Below the pieces are notes generated by a model, which saw only the letters and a list, made by a program, of their open reading frames with translations, made no database searches and was not told where the DNA came from. The translations under genes were made by a program, and so were the position numbers. Below are positions 53,751 through 62,321 of a DNA stretch of 64,000 nucleotides, piece after piece. Source of the DNA: Thermostichus sp047462415 (GTDB lineage: Bacteria > Cyanobacteriota > Cyanobacteriia > Thermostichales > Thermostichaceae); contig NZ_JANSJE010000002.1 of NCBI RefSeq assembly GCF_047462415.1, positions 1 through 64,000 of the forward strand, written 5' to 3'. How positions within the stretch are numbered: the stretch's first letter is position 1; every line of letters begins with the position of its first letter.

Positions 53751-55034
53751 TTACAGGGCGCGGCTGCCAAAGTTGAGGCCCGAAACCACCTCACCCTCTC
53801 TCAAATTCACGACAAACGAGGCCGTTGTTCCGGTGGAAGGCGGCGGAGAAGGCGTTGGCGTTGGGCTGGGGGCGCTGCCGATTACGGATTGTACAAAACC
53901 CACAAAGCTGGACACCCGCGTGTACACCCCATAGAAATTGGGCTGGGCGCAGCCTTTGCCAAAACTGGTGATCCCGGCCAGCGCAAAGCCGCTGCCGCTG
54001 GGCACGATCAAAGGCCCACCGCTGTCCGCCTGACAAGTATCGACTCCCCCCTGGGGAAAGCCGGCGCAGAGCATGGTGTCTAAAATGGTGCCATTGTAGG
54101 ACTGGGGCGCGTTGCACACCTCGTTGGCGACGATGGGAACTTCGGCCTGTTGCAGATCCAGAGCAAAGCCGCTGGGTTCCTGGTCAAGGTCGCGGGGGAA
54201 AGTGGCTCCCCAGCCGAGGATGGTGGCAAACGTGCCGGGGGCGGTCAGGCTGGTTTGGTTGGGCTGCACCAGCGGCAGGGTAGCCAGAGCCACCGGCCGA
54301 GAGAGGCGCACCAGGGCGATGTCGTTCCCCCCCAGTTGCCCCACCCGCGGATTGTAGCCGGGGTTGATGACGATCTGTGCGGCGCGAATGCGCTGGCCGG
54401 CACCGATTTGCAAGCGGTTGGTACCCAACAACAGATCCAGGTTGCGCGCGTTCACCACCTGCTGGCCTTGATCGTTGAAAAAACAATGGGCGGCGGTGAG
54501 CACCCACTCCGGGGCAACCAGGGATCCAGCGCAAAACTGCGCCTGAAAAGGATCCGGCTCAGCCGCGTTCAACAGGGCCACCATCCAGGGAAAGGCCCCC
54601 GGCTGAGCAGGTCTGCCGCCGACAATCCGCTCCAGCCCCGATCCCGCGCGCGGCGTGGTGAACACCCGCCCCGGAGGCAAAAGGGCGGTGACGCGGTAGG
54701 TGCCGGGGGGCACGTTGAAAAAGCGGAAGTTGCCGTTGGCATCGCTGAGGGTGCTGGGCTCCCCCCCATCGAGGCGGCCATTGCCGTTCAAGTCCAAAAA
54801 GGTGGTGATGCTTGCCAGCCCTGGTTCTCCCGGATCCCGCAGGCCATTGCCGTTGAGGTCGTCAAAATGGGATCCCTCGATGCGTCCTGCAGGAGGGGCC
54901 GGGAGTGGCGGCAGGGGGCGACCGGAATCCCCTCCGCCACAGGCGCTGAGGCCCAGAGCCAGCCACAGCCCTACCAAAGGAGACCAAGAGTGAGGCCGGC
55001 TGAGACGGACGCGGAACTTTGAGGGATGAGCCAT
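53751..55034 (-). CDS. Trypsin-like serine protease lipoprotein with SdrD-like/EF-type N-terminal domain
   Basis: The 427-residue product has a lipoprotein signal (LVGLWLALGLSACGGG, lipid-carrying Cys near 32). It is followed by an acidic domain (about 50-125) with FDDLNGNGLRDPGEPG and FLDLNGNGRLDGGEPS, which are Ca-binding-like repeats of the Sdr B type. The trypsin domain (about 137-390) has IVGGRPAQPGAFPWM, LTAAHCFF (catalytic His), NDIALVRL (catalytic Asp) and ADSGGPLIV (catalytic Ser). The C-terminus ends in a Pro/Ser linker and SFVVNLREGEVVSGLNFGSRAL, a beta-type end. It should be anchored on the outside of a membrane. Chymotrypsin-fold proteases are far commoner in eukaryotes and Actinobacteria, so its origin may be horizontal. 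Confidence 0.85.
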   Translation of the reverse strand: MAHPSKFRVRLSRPHSWSPLVGLWLALGLSACGGGDSGRPLPPLPAPPAGRIEGSHFDDLNGNGLRDPGEPGLASITTFLDLNGNGRLDGGEPSTLSDANGNFRFFNVPPGTYRVTALLPPGRVFTTPRAGSGLERIVGGRPAQPGAFPWMVALLNAAEPDPFQAQFCAGSLVAPEWVLTAAHCFFNDQGQQVVNARNLDLLLGTNRLQIGAGQRIRAAQIVINPGYNPRVGQLGGNDIALVRLSRPVALATLPLVQPNQTSLTAPGTFATILGWGATFPRDLDQEPSGFALDLQQAEVPIVANEVCNAPQSYNGTILDTMLCAGFPQGGVDTCQADSGGPLIVPSGSGFALAGITSFGKGCAQPNFYGVYTRVSSFVGFVQSVIGSAPSPTPTPSPPPSTGTTASFVVNLREGEVVSGLNFGSRAL

Positions 55035-55179
55035 GGGCAGCTTCTCCGGGATGAAGAAGGGGGGTAGCGTCCGAGGGCGAGGGGCAGGGAGAGAGCCTGC
55101 AGTTCCTCAGCCGGCTTTGTCAGCCAAAGGATATCGTACCAGCGAAGCCCCTCGCGTGCGGAGAGAGGAAAACGTGATG

Positions 55180-55231
55180 CGGCGCTCGGATCTCCTCAGT
55201 TGCCTAAAACCCCAGATTCCGGCGCTCGGAT
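55180..55231 (+). repeat. 12-base direct repeat upstream of the ParA-like gene
   Basis: CGGCGCTCGGAT occurs at 55180-55191 and again at 55220-55231, 40 bases apart, about 65 bases upstream of the ParA-like start. The spacing of about four helical turns and the location fit an operator or centromere-like site for the ParA/ribbon-helix-helix pair. Two repeats are few, so this is suggestive only. Confidence 0.4.
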
Positions 55232-55297
55232 GTGCAGCTTGCCTCTTGCCGCCTCTGGAAGTGGGCTGTAAAACCAAGTTGGGAGGGTGTGTGGCAG

Positions 55298-55918
55298 ATG
55301 AATATCGCGGTCTTGGGGTTCAAGGGGGGTGTGGGCAAAACCACTACAGCGGTGCACCTGGCCCTCTACCTTCAACAACGGTGCGCAGCCCAGGCAAGTA
55401 CACCCCAGGTGTCGCTGCTGCTCGACGCCGATCCCAATCGCTCCGCCTCTCGCTGGGCAGAACGGGGCTCCCCCTTTCCTGTCAAAGTGCTGGCCGGGGA
55501 TCCCACCATGTCTACGCCTGGCGGCTTTCAGCATACGCTGATCGACACCCCCGCCCGCCCCACCCCCGAACAGTTGAGCCTGCTGGCGGAGCGGTGTGAA
55601 TTGTTGCTTTTGCCCTGTTCTCCGGATGCCTTGGCCCTGGATGCCCTGATGCTGACTGTCAACGCCCTGGATCGTTTGGGGGCAAAGCACTACAAAGTCT
55701 TGCTGACGCTGGTTCCCCCCTGGCCTAACCGGGATGGGGCCGAGGCCCGCAGCTTTCTGCAAAAAACCGGGATCCCGCTCTGCCATCATTCCATTCGCCG
55801 CACAGTGGCCTTTCAGCGGGCCGCGCTGGAGGGGGTCTGCGTCAACCAGCTCCCGGATCCCAGAGCCAAGCAAGCCTGGTCAGATTACGTTGCCGTGGGA
55901 GAGGAAATCCTGTCATGA
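55298..55918 (+). CDS. ParA-family ATPase (short)
   Basis: The 206-residue product has a deviant Walker A GFKGGVGKTTTAVHLALYLQ (residues 7-26) with the two Lys residues of ParA/MinD proteins. Switch motifs are LLLDADPNRSASRWA and TLIDTPARPTPEQL. There is no N-terminal DNA-binding domain, as in the small ParA (type Ib) group. The next gene encodes a ribbon-helix-helix partner. The pair could position a plasmid-like locus, a protein complex or a carboxysome-type cargo (McdA-like). Start ATG 55298 is 4 codons before the P loop. Confidence 0.85.
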   Translation: MNIAVLGFKGGVGKTTTAVHLALYLQQRCAAQASTPQVSLLLDADPNRSASRWAERGSPFPVKVLAGDPTMSTPGGFQHTLIDTPARPTPEQLSLLAERCELLLLPCSPDALALDALMLTVNALDRLGAKHYKVLLTLVPPWPNRDGAEARSFLQKTGIPLCHHSIRRTVAFQRAALEGVCVNQLPDPRAKQAWSDYVAVGEEILS

Positions 55919-56169
55919 GCAAGTTTGAGCGCCTGCTCGACCGCCACCCGCCTCCGAAAAAGCTGAGCGCCCAGGCCTACAAGATCCCTGAGCCGCCGGA
56001 AGCGCCCGCCAAGCCCAACGGCGCGGAGTACGTCAAGCTGACCGCCTACATCCGCAAAGAGACGCACCGAGCCGTGAAGCGCCTCCTGCTGGAATCGGAT
56101 CAGGATCTGTCGGAGCTGATCGAGGCCTTGCTCGCCCAGTGGCTGCGCTCTCAATCGGGAAAGATTTGA
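55915..56169 (+). CDS. Ribbon-helix-helix-type partner of the ParA-like ATPase
   Basis: The 84-residue product has a Pro/Lys-rich N-terminus (LDRHPPPKKLSAQAYKIPEPP) and a C-terminal YVKLTAYIRKETHRAVKRLL, then SDQDLSELIEALLAQWL. The second part matches the strand-helix-helix pattern of ribbon-helix-helix DNA-binding proteins such as ParG-type partners. The ATG overlaps the ParA-like stop by 4 bases (ATGA). The basic tail might stimulate the ATPase. Confidence 0.75.
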   Translation: MSKFERLLDRHPPPKKLSAQAYKIPEPPEAPAKPNGAEYVKLTAYIRKETHRAVKRLLLESDQDLSELIEALLAQWLRSQSGKI

Positions 56170-56298
56170 AATCAGGGAGGAGCGACATTGCCAGATCCCG
56201 CTGTCGGGGATCAGATGAAACACACGGATTCCGGTTGAGAACCAGATAAGAATAAGATGAAGTGGCGTGAGGCAGGGATCCCCGGACGCGAGGTGGGG

Positions 56299-56330
56299 CC
56301 GTTCGCGAGAGCGGGACGGAGCCCTTGGGC
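56299..56330 (+). repeat. GCG-type interspersed repeat, copy between parA unit and dxr
   Basis: The pattern is CCGTTCGCGAGAGCGGGACGG followed by AGCCCTTGGGC. It is most like the copy at 5017. It lies in the dxr leader, about 70 bases before the ATG. Confidence 0.55.
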
Positions 56331-56398
56331 ACGCTGGGCGAGGGGACGTCTGCGCTGCAAGAATGTCACGCTCTTTTAGGTGCAAAGGGATCCTTAGT

Positions 56399-57577
56399 AT
56401 GCAAGCCATCACCCTGCTCGGCTCCACCGGCTCGATTGGCACCCAAACTCTGGACTTGGTGGCCCAGTATCCAGAGCGTTTCCAGGTTGTCGGCCTAACC
56501 AGCTACAGCAATGTCGTCCTTTTGGCCGAGCAAGTGCGGCAGTTTCGGCCCCAGATTGTGGCCATTGGCCGGGAGGAGCTGCTGCCGGAACTGCGGTCGC
56601 TGCTGACCGGGATGCGACCGCTGCCCGAGTTGGTGGCAGGCACGGAGGGGCTGTGTCAGGTGGCGGCTCACCCCGCGGCCCAGCGGGTGGTGACCGGGAT
56701 CGTCGGCTGTGCCGGCCTCTTGCCTACGCTGGCCGCCATCCGCGCCGGCAAGGACGTTGCCCTGGCCAACAAAGAGACCCTGGTGGCAGGCGGCCCGGTG
56801 GTGCTGCCCCTGGTGCAAAAGCACGGCGTCAAGCTCATCCCGGTGGACTCGGAGCATTCGGCCATCTTCCAATGTTTGCAGGGGGTGCCGCCGGGATCCC
56901 TGCGCCGCATCTGGCTGACAGCCTCAGGGGGGGCCTTTCGCGATTGGCCTGCCGAGCAACTGGATCGGGCAACTCTGGCGGATGCCCTCAAACACCCCAA
57001 CTGGGTGATGGGGCGCAAGATCACCATCGACTCGGCCACCCTGATGAACAAGGGCTTGGAGGTGATCGAGGCCCACTGGCTGTTTGGTTTGGATTATGAC
57101 CGGATCGAGATCCTCATCCACCCCCAGAGCATCGTTCACTCCCTGATTGAGCTGGCCGATACCTCGGTTCTGGCCCAGTTGGGCTGGCCGGATATGCACC
57201 TGCCCATTCTCTACGGCCTCAGTTGGCCGGAGCGCCTAACCACCCCTTGGGATCCCCTCGACTTGGTCAAGCTGGGATCCCTCACTTTTAAGGCGCCGGA
57301 TCACCGCAAGTATCCCTGCATGGAGCTGGCCTATGCCGCCGGGCGGGCGGGCGGGACGCTGCCGGCGGTGTTGAATGCGGCTAACGAGGCAGCCGTGGCC
57401 TTGTTCTTGCAAGAGCGCATTCGTTTTTTGGATATCCCCCGCCTTCTGGAACGGGTCTGTGAGCGGCACCAGGTCATCCCCGCCCCCAGCCTGGAGGACA
57501 TTTTGCAAGCAGATGCCTGGGCGCGCCAGCAGGTGGAACTCTTGGCGCAGCAGGCCCCGGCCCAGGTTCTGGCCTAA
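56399..57577 (+). CDS. dxr: 1-deoxy-D-xylulose 5-phosphate reductoisomerase
   Basis: Dxr makes 2-C-methylerythritol 4-phosphate, the committed step of the MEP isoprenoid pathway. The 392-residue protein has the NADPH loop LLGSTGSIGTQTLDLV (residues 6-21), ANKETLVAGG (about 124-133), PVDSEHSAIFQCL (metal-binding Asp-Ser-Glu-His), TASGGAFRD and PNWVMGRKITIDSATLMNKGLE. It also has IHPQSIVHS. The start is ATG 56399 (upstream frame from 56267 is repeat-derived). Length is usual. Confidence 0.96.
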   Translation: MQAITLLGSTGSIGTQTLDLVAQYPERFQVVGLTSYSNVVLLAEQVRQFRPQIVAIGREELLPELRSLLTGMRPLPELVAGTEGLCQVAAHPAAQRVVTGIVGCAGLLPTLAAIRAGKDVALANKETLVAGGPVVLPLVQKHGVKLIPVDSEHSAIFQCLQGVPPGSLRRIWLTASGGAFRDWPAEQLDRATLADALKHPNWVMGRKITIDSATLMNKGLEVIEAHWLFGLDYDRIEILIHPQSIVHSLIELADTSVLAQLGWPDMHLPILYGLSWPERLTTPWDPLDLVKLGSLTFKAPDHRKYPCMELAYAAGRAGGTLPAVLNAANEAAVALFLQERIRFLDIPRLLERVCERHQVIPAPSLEDILQADAWARQQVELLAQQAPAQVLA

Positions 57578-57636
57578 TCCCTACCGGGGGGATCCGGCCC
57601 AGCGCTAGAGTGGGAAGAAGCTGGAGGAGCACCTGA

Positions 57637-59403
57637 GTGGCGGGATCCCATCTCCGACAACTGGCCCATTATCTGCGCCCCTATCGGCGCCAGGTGGTGC
57701 TGGGCATTGGATCCCTGCTGGTGGTGAACGGGCTGGGGGTGTTCCTGCCCTGGTACGTCAAGCTGGCCATCGACGATCTCAGCCAGAACCTGGCCGCGCT
57801 GTCGCCCAGCCGCATTGCCCTCTACGCTCTGGTGGTGCTGGTTGTCTCCACCCTGATGATGGGCATTCGCATTGCCTCGCGGGTGTGGATGTTCGGCGTA
57901 GGGCGGCAGGTGGAGTTTCGCCTCAAGCAGGCCATCTTCGAGCATTTGCTTACCCTGCAGCCTTCCTACTTTGCCCAGCAGACCATTGGGGATATTCTCA
58001 CCCGCATCACCAGCGATGTGGAAAATGTCCGCCGCCTGTTGGGCTTTGCCCTGCTCAATTTGGCCAACACCCTCTTTGCCTACGGCACCACCCTGCCGGC
58101 CATGTTTGGCATTGAGCCGCGTCTGAGCGCCCTGGCCCTATCGGTGTTTCCGGTGATGCTGGTGCTGGTGAAGTTGACCAGCAACCGCCTGCAGCAGGAG
58201 CAGCTCCAGGTGCAGCAGGAGCTGGCGGATCTGAGCGATCTCATCCAGGAGGATATGAACGGCATCACCCTGATCAAGGTCTATGCCCAGGAAGAGCGCG
58301 AGCAGAGGGAGTTTCGCCGCCGCAACGAGCGGCTGCTGCAGGCCAATTTGCGCTTGGCCCTCACCCGCAACCTGCTTTTCCCCTCCTTGGTGGCTTTGGT
58401 CAGCCTGAGCCTGTTGCTGCTATTGGCGGTGGGAGGGCCGCAGATTGCGGCGGGACGGCTGACGATTGGGGATTTTTCCGCCCTCACCCTCTACGTGGAA
58501 CGGCTGGTGTTTCCCACCGCTCTGCTGGGCTTTACCATCACTGCCTACCAGCGGGGCCAGGTCAGCCTGGAGCGGATCGACGCGCTGCTGCGGGTAGAGC
58601 CCAGCATCCGCGATGCCCCGGGTGCTTTGCCCCTACCGCTAGAGAAGGTGCAGGGGCGTATCGAGGCTAGGGGTCTGACTTTTGCCTATGCCGACACGGG
58701 ATCCGCAACGCCGGCGCTGCAGGATCTGGGCTTTTGCCTCGAGCCGGGCCAATTGGTGGCGGTGGTGGGGCCGATTGGGGCGGGCAAGTCCACCCTGGCC
58801 AATGCCCTGCCCCGCCTGCTGGAGATCCAGCCGGGGCAAGTGTTTCTGGATGGGCAGGATATTACCCAGCTTCAACTGGGATCCCTGCGCCGCGCCATTG
58901 CCTACGTGCCCCAGGAGAGCTTTCTGTTTAGCGCCACCGTTCGGGATAACATCCGCTACGGCAAGCCAGACGCCGAAGATTGCGAGGTGGAATGGGCCGC
59001 CAAAGCCGCCCACATCCACGCCGAGATCCTCCACTTTCCCAAGGGCTACGACACGCTGGTGGGGGAGCGGGGCATCACCCTTTCCGGCGGCCAGCGGCAG
59101 CGGGTGGCCCTGGCGCGGGCGTTGCTGGTGGATGCGCCGATTTTGATTTTGGATGACTGCCTCTCCAGCGTGGACAACCAGACGGCCCAGGCCATTCTCC
59201 GCCACCTGCGCCAGGCCACGGCCCAGAAAACGGTGATCTTGATTACCCATCGCCTCACGGCGGCGGTGGAGGCGGATCAGATCTGGGTCATGGACCAAGG
59301 TCGCATCGTGCAGCAGGGATACCATGCCCAGTTGTTGGCCGATGCCGACGGCCTCTACGCCCGCCTCTGGGCCAAGCAAAAGCTGGAAGAGGCCCTGGCC
59401 TAG
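57637..59403 (+). CDS. ABC transporter with fused membrane and ATPase domains (exporter type)
   Basis: The 588-residue protein has six membrane helices (about 15-320) followed by an ATPase domain (about 345-580). Walker A is GPIGAGKST; the second residue of the usual GxSGSGKS is changed to Ile. The Q loop is AYVPQESFLF, the signature LSGGQRQR, Walker B ILILDDCLSSVD (an Asp replaces the usual catalytic Glu after Walker B) and H-loop LITHRL. The Asp for Glu change occurs in some half-transporters that pair with a catalytically normal partner. It starts with GTG 57637 behind CTGGAGGAGC. Substrate unknown; MsbA/multidrug type. Confidence 0.85.
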   Translation: MAGSHLRQLAHYLRPYRRQVVLGIGSLLVVNGLGVFLPWYVKLAIDDLSQNLAALSPSRIALYALVVLVVSTLMMGIRIASRVWMFGVGRQVEFRLKQAIFEHLLTLQPSYFAQQTIGDILTRITSDVENVRRLLGFALLNLANTLFAYGTTLPAMFGIEPRLSALALSVFPVMLVLVKLTSNRLQQEQLQVQQELADLSDLIQEDMNGITLIKVYAQEEREQREFRRRNERLLQANLRLALTRNLLFPSLVALVSLSLLLLLAVGGPQIAAGRLTIGDFSALTLYVERLVFPTALLGFTITAYQRGQVSLERIDALLRVEPSIRDAPGALPLPLEKVQGRIEARGLTFAYADTGSATPALQDLGFCLEPGQLVAVVGPIGAGKSTLANALPRLLEIQPGQVFLDGQDITQLQLGSLRRAIAYVPQESFLFSATVRDNIRYGKPDAEDCEVEWAAKAAHIHAEILHFPKGYDTLVGERGITLSGGQRQRVALARALLVDAPILILDDCLSSVDNQTAQAILRHLRQATAQKTVILITHRLTAAVEADQIWVMDQGRIVQQGYHAQLLADADGLYARLWAKQKLEEALA

Positions 59404-59472
59404 GTTTTCTCTGGCCAGAAAGCCGGCCCAGCGGCTACCCTAAGCTGCAAGGCTGTGGGGAGGGGCAAAAGC

Positions 59473-61029
59473 ATGGGAAGCAACGGGATCGATCTGCGCC
59501 AATTGCTCGGCCAAGCCGGGATCCAACCCCAGTTGGTCCAGGGATCCCTAGAGGGGGTGCAGGTCAGGGGTCTGTGCACCGATTCGCGCCAGGTGCAGGC
59601 CGGGGATCTGTTTTTGGGGATGCCGGGATCCCGTGTCGATGGCGGCGAGTTTGTCCGGGCGGCGCTTACCGGAGGAGCGGCGGCAGCCCTCATCTCGCAG
59701 GAGGCGTGGAAGCAAGTCAGCGGAGAGGCTGAAGGGAGCAGTCAGCCCATTTTGGTGTGGCCCCGCGCCGGCTTGAACCGGGCTGTGGCCCAGGTGGCGG
59801 CAGCCTTCTATGGCTTTCCGGCCCGCCAGCTCATCCTGGTAGGGGTGACGGGCACCAACGGCAAAACCACCACCACCCATCTCATCGAACATCTGCTGCA
59901 GGCTGCCGGTCGCCCCACTGCCTTGCTGGGCACCCTCTACAACCGCTGGCCCGGCCACTGCCAGGTAGCCCCCCACACCACCTTGTTTCCGCTGGAGCTG
60001 CAGCGCAGCCTGAGAGAAGCCAAGGCAGCCGGCGCCGAGGTGGCAGTGATGGAGGTCAGCTCCCATGCCCTGGCCCAGGATCGGGCTTGGGGGTGTAGCT
60101 TTGCCGCTGCCGTCTGGACCAACCTCACCCAGGATCACCTGGATTTCCACGGCAGCATGGAAAACTACTGGCAGGCCAAAGCCACCCTGTTCCGGCCGGA
60201 GTACTTGCAGGGGCGAGCGGTGGTCAACGCCGACGACGAGGGCGGACGGCGGCTGCTCGAAGCCATCCCAGCCCCTCTGGAGCCCTGGGCCTACTCCCTG
60301 CAGCCCCTCGAAGGGATCCCTGCCCTCTGGCCCAGTGACGTTCAACTTCACCCCAACGGCCTGCAGGCAACCCTGCACACTCCTTTGGGCAGCTTTGCTG
60401 TGGCAGCGCCGCTGGTGGGATCCTTCAACCTGGCCAACCTGCTGGCGGCAGTAGGGGTGGCGCTGCACCTGGGGATCCCTGTTGAGGTTATCCAGTCGGC
60501 CCTGCCCCATTTTCCCGGTGTGCCGGGGCGGATGGAGCGGGTGAGCCTGCCGGGGCAGGACATCACGGTGATCGTAGACTATGCCCACACCCCCGATGGG
60601 CTGGAAAACCTGCTCAAGGCCCTGCGCCCCCAAGTTCAAGGCCGGCTGATCTGCGTCTTTGGCTGCGGCGGGGATCGCGACCGGGGCAAGCGCCCGCAGA
60701 TGGGCCGCATTGCTGCCACCTGGGCCGATCGGGTGGTGGTGACCTCCGACAACCCCCGCACCGAGGATCCGCAGCAGATCCTGCAGGACATTTTGGCCGG
60801 GATCCCTGGATCCCCCTGGGCGGTGGAGGTGGATCGGCGCCAAGCCATCCGCCTGGCCATCCTGGAGGCCCAGCCGGGCGATACAGTCGTGATTGCCGGC
60901 AAAGGCCACGAAGACTACCAGATCCTGGGCACCGAAAAAATCCACTTCGACGACCGGGAAGAAGCCCGCGCCGCCCTGTCCCTAACTCCCCTCTCCCTCA
61001 GGGAGAGGGGCCGGGGGTGGTCGCGCTAG
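59473..61029 (+). CDS. murE: UDP-N-acetylmuramoyl-tripeptide synthetase (MurE)
   Basis: MurE adds meso-diaminopimelate (or Lys) to UDP-MurNAc-Ala-Glu in peptidoglycan synthesis. The 518-residue protein has GVTGTNGKTTTTHLIEHLL (ATP loop), MEVSSHALAQDR, FTNLTQDHLDFHG-type WTNLTQDHLDFHG, and VDYAHTPDGLENLL. DNPRTEDP and GKGHEDYQ are the C-terminal amino-acid-binding motifs; DNPR is the diaminopimelate signature. The last 15 residues (LTPLSLRERGRGWSR) are encoded by the intergenic hairpin repeat and contain no MurE sequence. Start ATG 59473 is behind GGGAGGGG. Confidence 0.94.
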   Translation: MGSNGIDLRQLLGQAGIQPQLVQGSLEGVQVRGLCTDSRQVQAGDLFLGMPGSRVDGGEFVRAALTGGAAAALISQEAWKQVSGEAEGSSQPILVWPRAGLNRAVAQVAAAFYGFPARQLILVGVTGTNGKTTTTHLIEHLLQAAGRPTALLGTLYNRWPGHCQVAPHTTLFPLELQRSLREAKAAGAEVAVMEVSSHALAQDRAWGCSFAAAVWTNLTQDHLDFHGSMENYWQAKATLFRPEYLQGRAVVNADDEGGRRLLEAIPAPLEPWAYSLQPLEGIPALWPSDVQLHPNGLQATLHTPLGSFAVAAPLVGSFNLANLLAAVGVALHLGIPVEVIQSALPHFPGVPGRMERVSLPGQDITVIVDYAHTPDGLENLLKALRPQVQGRLICVFGCGGDRDRGKRPQMGRIAATWADRVVVTSDNPRTEDPQQILQDILAGIPGSPWAVEVDRRQAIRLAILEAQPGDTVVIAGKGHEDYQILGTEKIHFDDREEARAALSLTPLSLRERGRGWSR

Positions 61030-61080
61030 CGGCGCGGAGCGCCTGGGTTGACTCCCTCAGGGAGAGGGGCTGGGGGTGAG
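60988..61080 (+). repeat. Composite hairpin + GCG repeat overlapping the murE 3' end
   Basis: The parts are a perfect stem CCCCTCTCCC (60988-60997) and GGGAGAGGGG (61001-61010) with loop TCA, then CCGGGGGTGG, the GCG module TCGCGCTAGCGGCGCGGAGCGCC (61020-61042 region), and a second short stem CTCCC/GGGAG (61052-61064) followed by GGGGCTGGGGGTGAGGG. The first 39 bases are translated as the C-terminus of MurE. A nearly identical composite lies at 62322-62440 on the other side of carA. Confidence 0.75.
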
Positions 61081-61087
61081 GGTTAAG

Positions 61088-62278
61088 CTACTCCTGCCCT
61101 CTGTTCTGCAGCATCAGCTCCACAAACTCCCGGAAGAGATGGTCGGCATCGTGGGGGCCGGGGCTGGCCTCTGGGTGATACTGCACGGAAAAGAGGGGTA
61201 ACTGGCGGTGGCGGATCCCGGCCACGGTGCGGTCATTGAAGTTAAGGTAAGTAACTTCTACTTCCTCAGCCGGGATCGAAGCGGCCTCCACCGCAAAGCC
61301 GTGGTTTTGGCTGGTGATCTCCACTTCCTTCTCCAGCCCACAGGGGTGGTTGAGGCCGCGGTGGCCGAACTTGAGCTTGTAGGTGGATCCGCCCAAGGCC
61401 AAGCTGAGGATCTGGTGGCCCAGACAGATGCCAAACATCGACTTCCCGCTTTGCAGCAGCGCCTGGGTGGTGCGGATGGCCGTCGTCTCTGCCGCCGGAT
61501 CCCCGGGCCCGTTGGAGAGGAAGATCCCATCCGGGTTGTAACTCAAGATCTCCTCAGGGCTGGCGTGGGCCGGCAACACCATCACGCGGCAGCCATAGCG
61601 AGCCAGGCGGCGCAAGATGTTGCGCTTGATGCCAAAATCCAGCGCCACCACCCGCAAGGGGGGATCCGGGATCCGGATCCCTTGGCTGCGGCCATAGTCC
61701 CAATCGGCAGGCGTGGGCTCCAGCCACTCGTAGGGCTGGGGCGTTGTAACCTCTGCCACCAGGCTCAGCCCCTGCATGGCAGGGGCCTGGCGCACCCACT
61801 CCAGCAAGGTCTGCGGATCCAAGATCTCCGTCGAAATGGCCCCGTTCATCACCCCCTGGGAGCGCAGCCGCCGCGTCAGGGCCCGCGTATCCACCCCGGC
61901 AATGCCCGGGATCCCGTGCTCTTTTAGGTACTCAGGCAGCGTCCCCGTAGCGCGCCAGGAGCTGGCCAGGCGCGACACGTTGCGGGCGATGATCCCGGCG
62001 GCCTGGGGCCGGGCCGACTCCTGATCCAGCTCGTTGATCCCGGTGTTCCCCAATTCCGGGCAGGTGAACGTGATCAACTGCCCCCGGTAGCTTGGATCCG
62101 TCATCACCTCCTGGTAGCCGGTCATGCCCGTGTTGAACACCACCTCACCCACCGCCGTGCCTTCCGCTCCAAACGACCAGCCGGCAAAGGCCGTGCCATC
62201 GGCCAGCACCAGCAGAGCCGGCTGCCGAGCGTGCCAGGGGAAGACTTTTTCCGGAACTTCAAGAGTTAGGGAGACCAT
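61088..62278 (-). CDS. carA: Carbamoyl-phosphate synthase small subunit
   Basis: CarA provides the glutaminase of carbamoyl-phosphate synthase, for arginine and pyrimidine synthesis. The 396-residue protein starts MVSLTLEVPEKV and has ADGTAFAGWSFGAEG, VVFNTGMTGYQEVMTDPSYRGQ and the glutaminase triad in GICLGHQILSLALGG (catalytic Cys) and YHPEASPGPHD (His and Glu). ATG 62278 is preferred; the longer frame from 62317 adds 13 unlikely residues. It is flanked by two composite hairpin repeats. Confidence 0.95.
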   Translation of the reverse strand: MVSLTLEVPEKVFPWHARQPALLVLADGTAFAGWSFGAEGTAVGEVVFNTGMTGYQEVMTDPSYRGQLITFTCPELGNTGINELDQESARPQAAGIIARNVSRLASSWRATGTLPEYLKEHGIPGIAGVDTRALTRRLRSQGVMNGAISTEILDPQTLLEWVRQAPAMQGLSLVAEVTTPQPYEWLEPTPADWDYGRSQGIRIPDPPLRVVALDFGIKRNILRRLARYGCRVMVLPAHASPEEILSYNPDGIFLSNGPGDPAAETTAIRTTQALLQSGKSMFGICLGHQILSLALGGSTYKLKFGHRGLNHPCGLEKEVEITSQNHGFAVEAASIPAEEVEVTYLNFNDRTVAGIRHRQLPLFSVQYHPEASPGPHDADHLFREFVELMLQNRGQE

Positions 62279-62321
62279 AACCAGTGAACCTACAGCAAAC
62301 AACCACAAGCCACCCATAGCT

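Noticed and set aside
59548..60945. A 465-codon minus-strand frame opposite murE
   Set aside because: MurE motifs are unmistakable on the plus strand; the other frame is a shadow.
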